A DNA stretch of 32,848 bases from Gnetum montanum (lineage: Eukaryota > Streptophyta > Gnetopsida > Gnetales > Gnetaceae), in assembly GCA_015680685.1 (NCBI GenBank), contig MNCI01023384.1, positions 106,115-138,962 on the forward strand, written 5' to 3'. The stretch's first letter is position 1, and every line of letters starts with the position of its first letter. The translations under genes were made by a program, and so were the position numbers. A model generated the notes under the pieces. That model made no database searches. It saw only the letters and a list, made by a program, of their open reading frames with translations, and was not told where the DNA came from. Below are positions 30,782 to 32,848 of this stretch, in pieces.

Positions 30782-30889
30782 TAGAAAAGAAATTAATTTC
30801 AATTAAGTCACACAAAAATTCACACACAATGTCTCTAGAAAAGAAATTAATTTCAATTAAGTCACACACAAATTCACACACAATGTCTC
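30782..30889 (+). repeat. 54-bp tandem duplication spanning the gag start
   Basis: 30782-30835 and 30836-30889 are two copies that differ at about one position. Each ends with ATGTCTCT. Because 54 is a multiple of three and the unit has no stop, the frame stays open from the upstream ATG (30829) to the downstream one (30883). The sequence matches the leader just before the element 1 gag (TTTTAGAAAATATTAATATT, 7753-7772). Confidence 0.9.
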
Positions 30890-32848
30890 TCTCACAAGAT
30901 TATGATAACGTGATAACCAGTAGGGTAATTCATTGGAGAGCCAACGGATTATATGATGAAGAAGACGAAGTTTGGAGTAGTCAATCTGATGTAGGGGTTT
31001 CCTATGAACATAAACAAAGACAACATCGTCCCAACTCACGAATGCATAACCTACCTAGTGACGATGAACCCCTACTGGCCACTACAAGCCTAACGCAAAT
31101 ACAAGAGGCTGTTCAAATATCCTGCAGGCATTGCAAGGAAAGTTGTCTACCTAATCTTGATTTAAACAACTTTCCAAAGTTTTTAGGAGGCTATGATTTA
31201 CATCTGCAATGTTATTTACAAGCCTTCCATGATGCCTATGTGTGGAACAACATTGATAATGGATAGCAAAAACTTAAGCTATTTCCTATGACACTCATTG
31301 GCTAAGCAAAAGTATGGTACAGGTCCTTACAACCAAAATCACTTCGACGTTGGCCAACAATAGTAGAACTATTTAACGAAAGATATCAAACCTATGTGAG
31401 ATTGTCATCCTTGAGGAGACAAATCCAAGAGTGGAAAAAAGCACAACATGGACCCTTGGACATGACCTTAGAAAGATATTATGCACTATTAAATAATTGC
31501 CCAGGCCATGGGTTCTCTGAGGAAAGGCTAATGTACCATATCATAGATGGGCTTCGTAATGAAACAAGGAGACCCTAGGAATGTATGGCCAAGGTTAACT
31601 ATATGAGCTACGAACTCATAAATTCCAAGAGCTTATCAAGCGGGTAGCAAAAGAAGAAGGAGAAATGGCTAGATGGGAGAACATTGAAAAATCTCAACAG
31701 GCCCAAACCTTCAATCAACAAGGGCCCATGATAATAACGAGGAGAAATTAACTCACAGCAAGGAGGTGGAACCATGTTTTCCAGTATTATAATCACTAGA
31801 TTAAATTGAGGCAAAGATCAATAAGATGATGGATTGGATGCATAAAAAATGCAGAGAATATGCCAACATTATTAGAGGTAGAGTTATAACGAACCAAGAA
31901 GTAGGACAAAACACCTTTAGACATTCAGAAGGAAGGGTAGAAGAGAATAAGAACTTAACTGCCAATCATACGTATCAATGTAACATTTTTCTGTACGATC
32001 ACCCCAAGGGTTAATGCCTAATTTTGTTACATTTACATGAGCATTGGGGAAGAATGTTACATCCAAAGTTTGTATAGAAATACTATGTTCGATCACAGTG
32101 GCAACAATCCCAGTCATGGGGGAGGCCATCCCCAAACTGGTTACACCCTTCGTACAATTCGAACCTAGGTGCTTATCAAGTTCAACATTTTGTTTTCCCA
32201 ATTACGTCAACATCCTCTATCTTGCCACATGATTATCATTCTCCTTAACACTGTCAACCTGTATCGTTACCAACAGGACCACCACCTTGGGTACCTTACA
32301 CTTCTCTTCAGTTTCAAAATTCTCATCCTTCACCTCCTTCTACATCACCACCAGTTGTTCCTGAGGGTTTTGCACCATAGGACCAACCCACCAATGTTAC
32401 TTGTGCTACTACTAACAACAGCAGTGGGGAATCTCCTCAACATTGAAGATGCCCCTTCTTTAGGCATGACTTTAAGAAGGGACATCATAATTTTGAGTCC
32501 ATTGCACCTTCCAACCCAGCACAAGTCCAACACTATGGTGCAGCTCCCTCCTCGAACCGAATGCCTCATGTTACTTTCTCTAGGCCACCAACCACTACTC
32601 CAAAAACCATGAGGCCCAATGAATATAGCCACCAAGGGAGACAAATCGATCCTTGCATATCATCTTACTATCAAGGGTGCCATAGTGGGTCAACCACTCT
32701 TTAATTAACTACATCTTATAAATTGCCCCACTATGCTTACTATAATTAGGTGTGTGAACCCCAATGGGGTAAGTATGACCGGGTCCCAATGTTTTCAACA
32801 TGCAAGGATCCCAATCTTCCATTTATTAATTCTAGCCATACTCAACCA
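30829..32848 (+). pseudogene. gag of element 1 family, right-hand copy (runs off the window)
   Basis: Two in-frame starts exist, 30829 and 30883, 18 codons apart because of the 54-bp duplication; MSLSQ at 30883 is probably the original. Blocks in order are DDEPLLAT, LTQIQEAVQI, FPKFLGGYD, YLQAFHDAYVWNNID, stop for Trp (31264), QKLKLF, LFNERYQTY, LRRQIQEWKKAQHGPLDMTL, ERYYALL and HIIDGLRNETR. These match the element 1 gag core. The Cys/His block is at 31979-32017, where the second Cys is Phe. Then a Pro/Ser-rich tail (PPPWVPYTS, PSPPSTSPPVVPEG) and a Gln/His/Ser-rich C-terminus continue to the window end. It has fewer stops than element 1 and is younger or less decayed. It begins right next to an opposite-strand LTR, so it has no visible LTR or primer site of its own. 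Confidence 0.85.

Noticed and set aside
30699-30881. Minus-strand ORF with a repeated CEF-CDLIEINFFS segment
   Set aside because: The repeat is simply the reverse reading of the 54-bp duplication that spans the gag start.
32169-32644. A 147-codon plus-strand ORF and a 99-codon minus-strand ORF
   Set aside because: Both are other-frame readings of the Pro/Ser/His-rich gag tail, whose own frame continues the motif order seen in element 1.

Overview
The window looks like land-plant heterochromatic or intergenic DNA, most likely from a genome rich in old retrotransposons. It is AT-rich, shows no intact host gene, tRNA or rRNA gene, and is almost wholly built from decayed LTR retrotransposons nested in one another. 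Coding remnants carry many stops where a one-base C-to-T or G-to-A change would turn a Gln, Arg or Trp codon into a stop, as expected after long methylation-driven decay. The species cannot be named from the sequence.

Layout, left to right. (1) 1-448: the 3' part of an LTR on the + strand, inserted into (2) 449-3780, the 3' half of a Ty3/gypsy element on the - strand: integrase (2988-3780), a spacer of about 1 kb, a TATA-bearing segment, and the start of an extra downstream ORF ('aORF'). (3) 3781-6674: a Ty1/copia element (+) inserted in that integrase: LTR, initiator-Met primer-binding site, gag with zinc knuckle, and protease motif. (4) 6675-13375: a complete gag-only gypsy-type element ('element 1', +) with LTRs of 999 and 945 bp, a tRNA-Asp-type primer site, a polypurine tract and the 5-bp target duplication GGGAT. 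It sits in the copia protease, whose frame resumes on the far side. (5) 13403-19761 or beyond: 'element 2' (+), a second gag-only element with direct repeats of about 1.9 kb, inserted 22 bp further on. (6) 19762-23849: unassigned repeat-like DNA with an array built on the inverted repeat AGAACCAAA/TTTGGTTCT. (7) 23850-29670: a - strand relative of element 1: 3' LTR, polypurine tract, a long aORF pseudogene (24976-27817), the same TATA-bearing segment and spacer. (8) 29671-30779: - strand LTR pieces in an LTR / primer site / truncated LTR arrangement. (9) 30780-32848: a + strand gag of the element 1 family, running off the window.

Putting the copies together, the parent family appears to be LTR - tRNA-Asp primer site - gag - (protease/RT, not seen) - integrase - spacer of about 1 kb - TATA-bearing segment - aORF of roughly 900+ codons - polypurine tract - LTR. 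Spacing from pol end (or its deletion point) to the aORF start is about 1.9 kb in all three copies. Element 1 is a double-deletion derivative: pol is gone, and the aORF is reduced to its first few codons. The most interesting candidate is this env-position aORF with its own possible internal promoter. All similarities were judged by eye and no alignment or database search was run.
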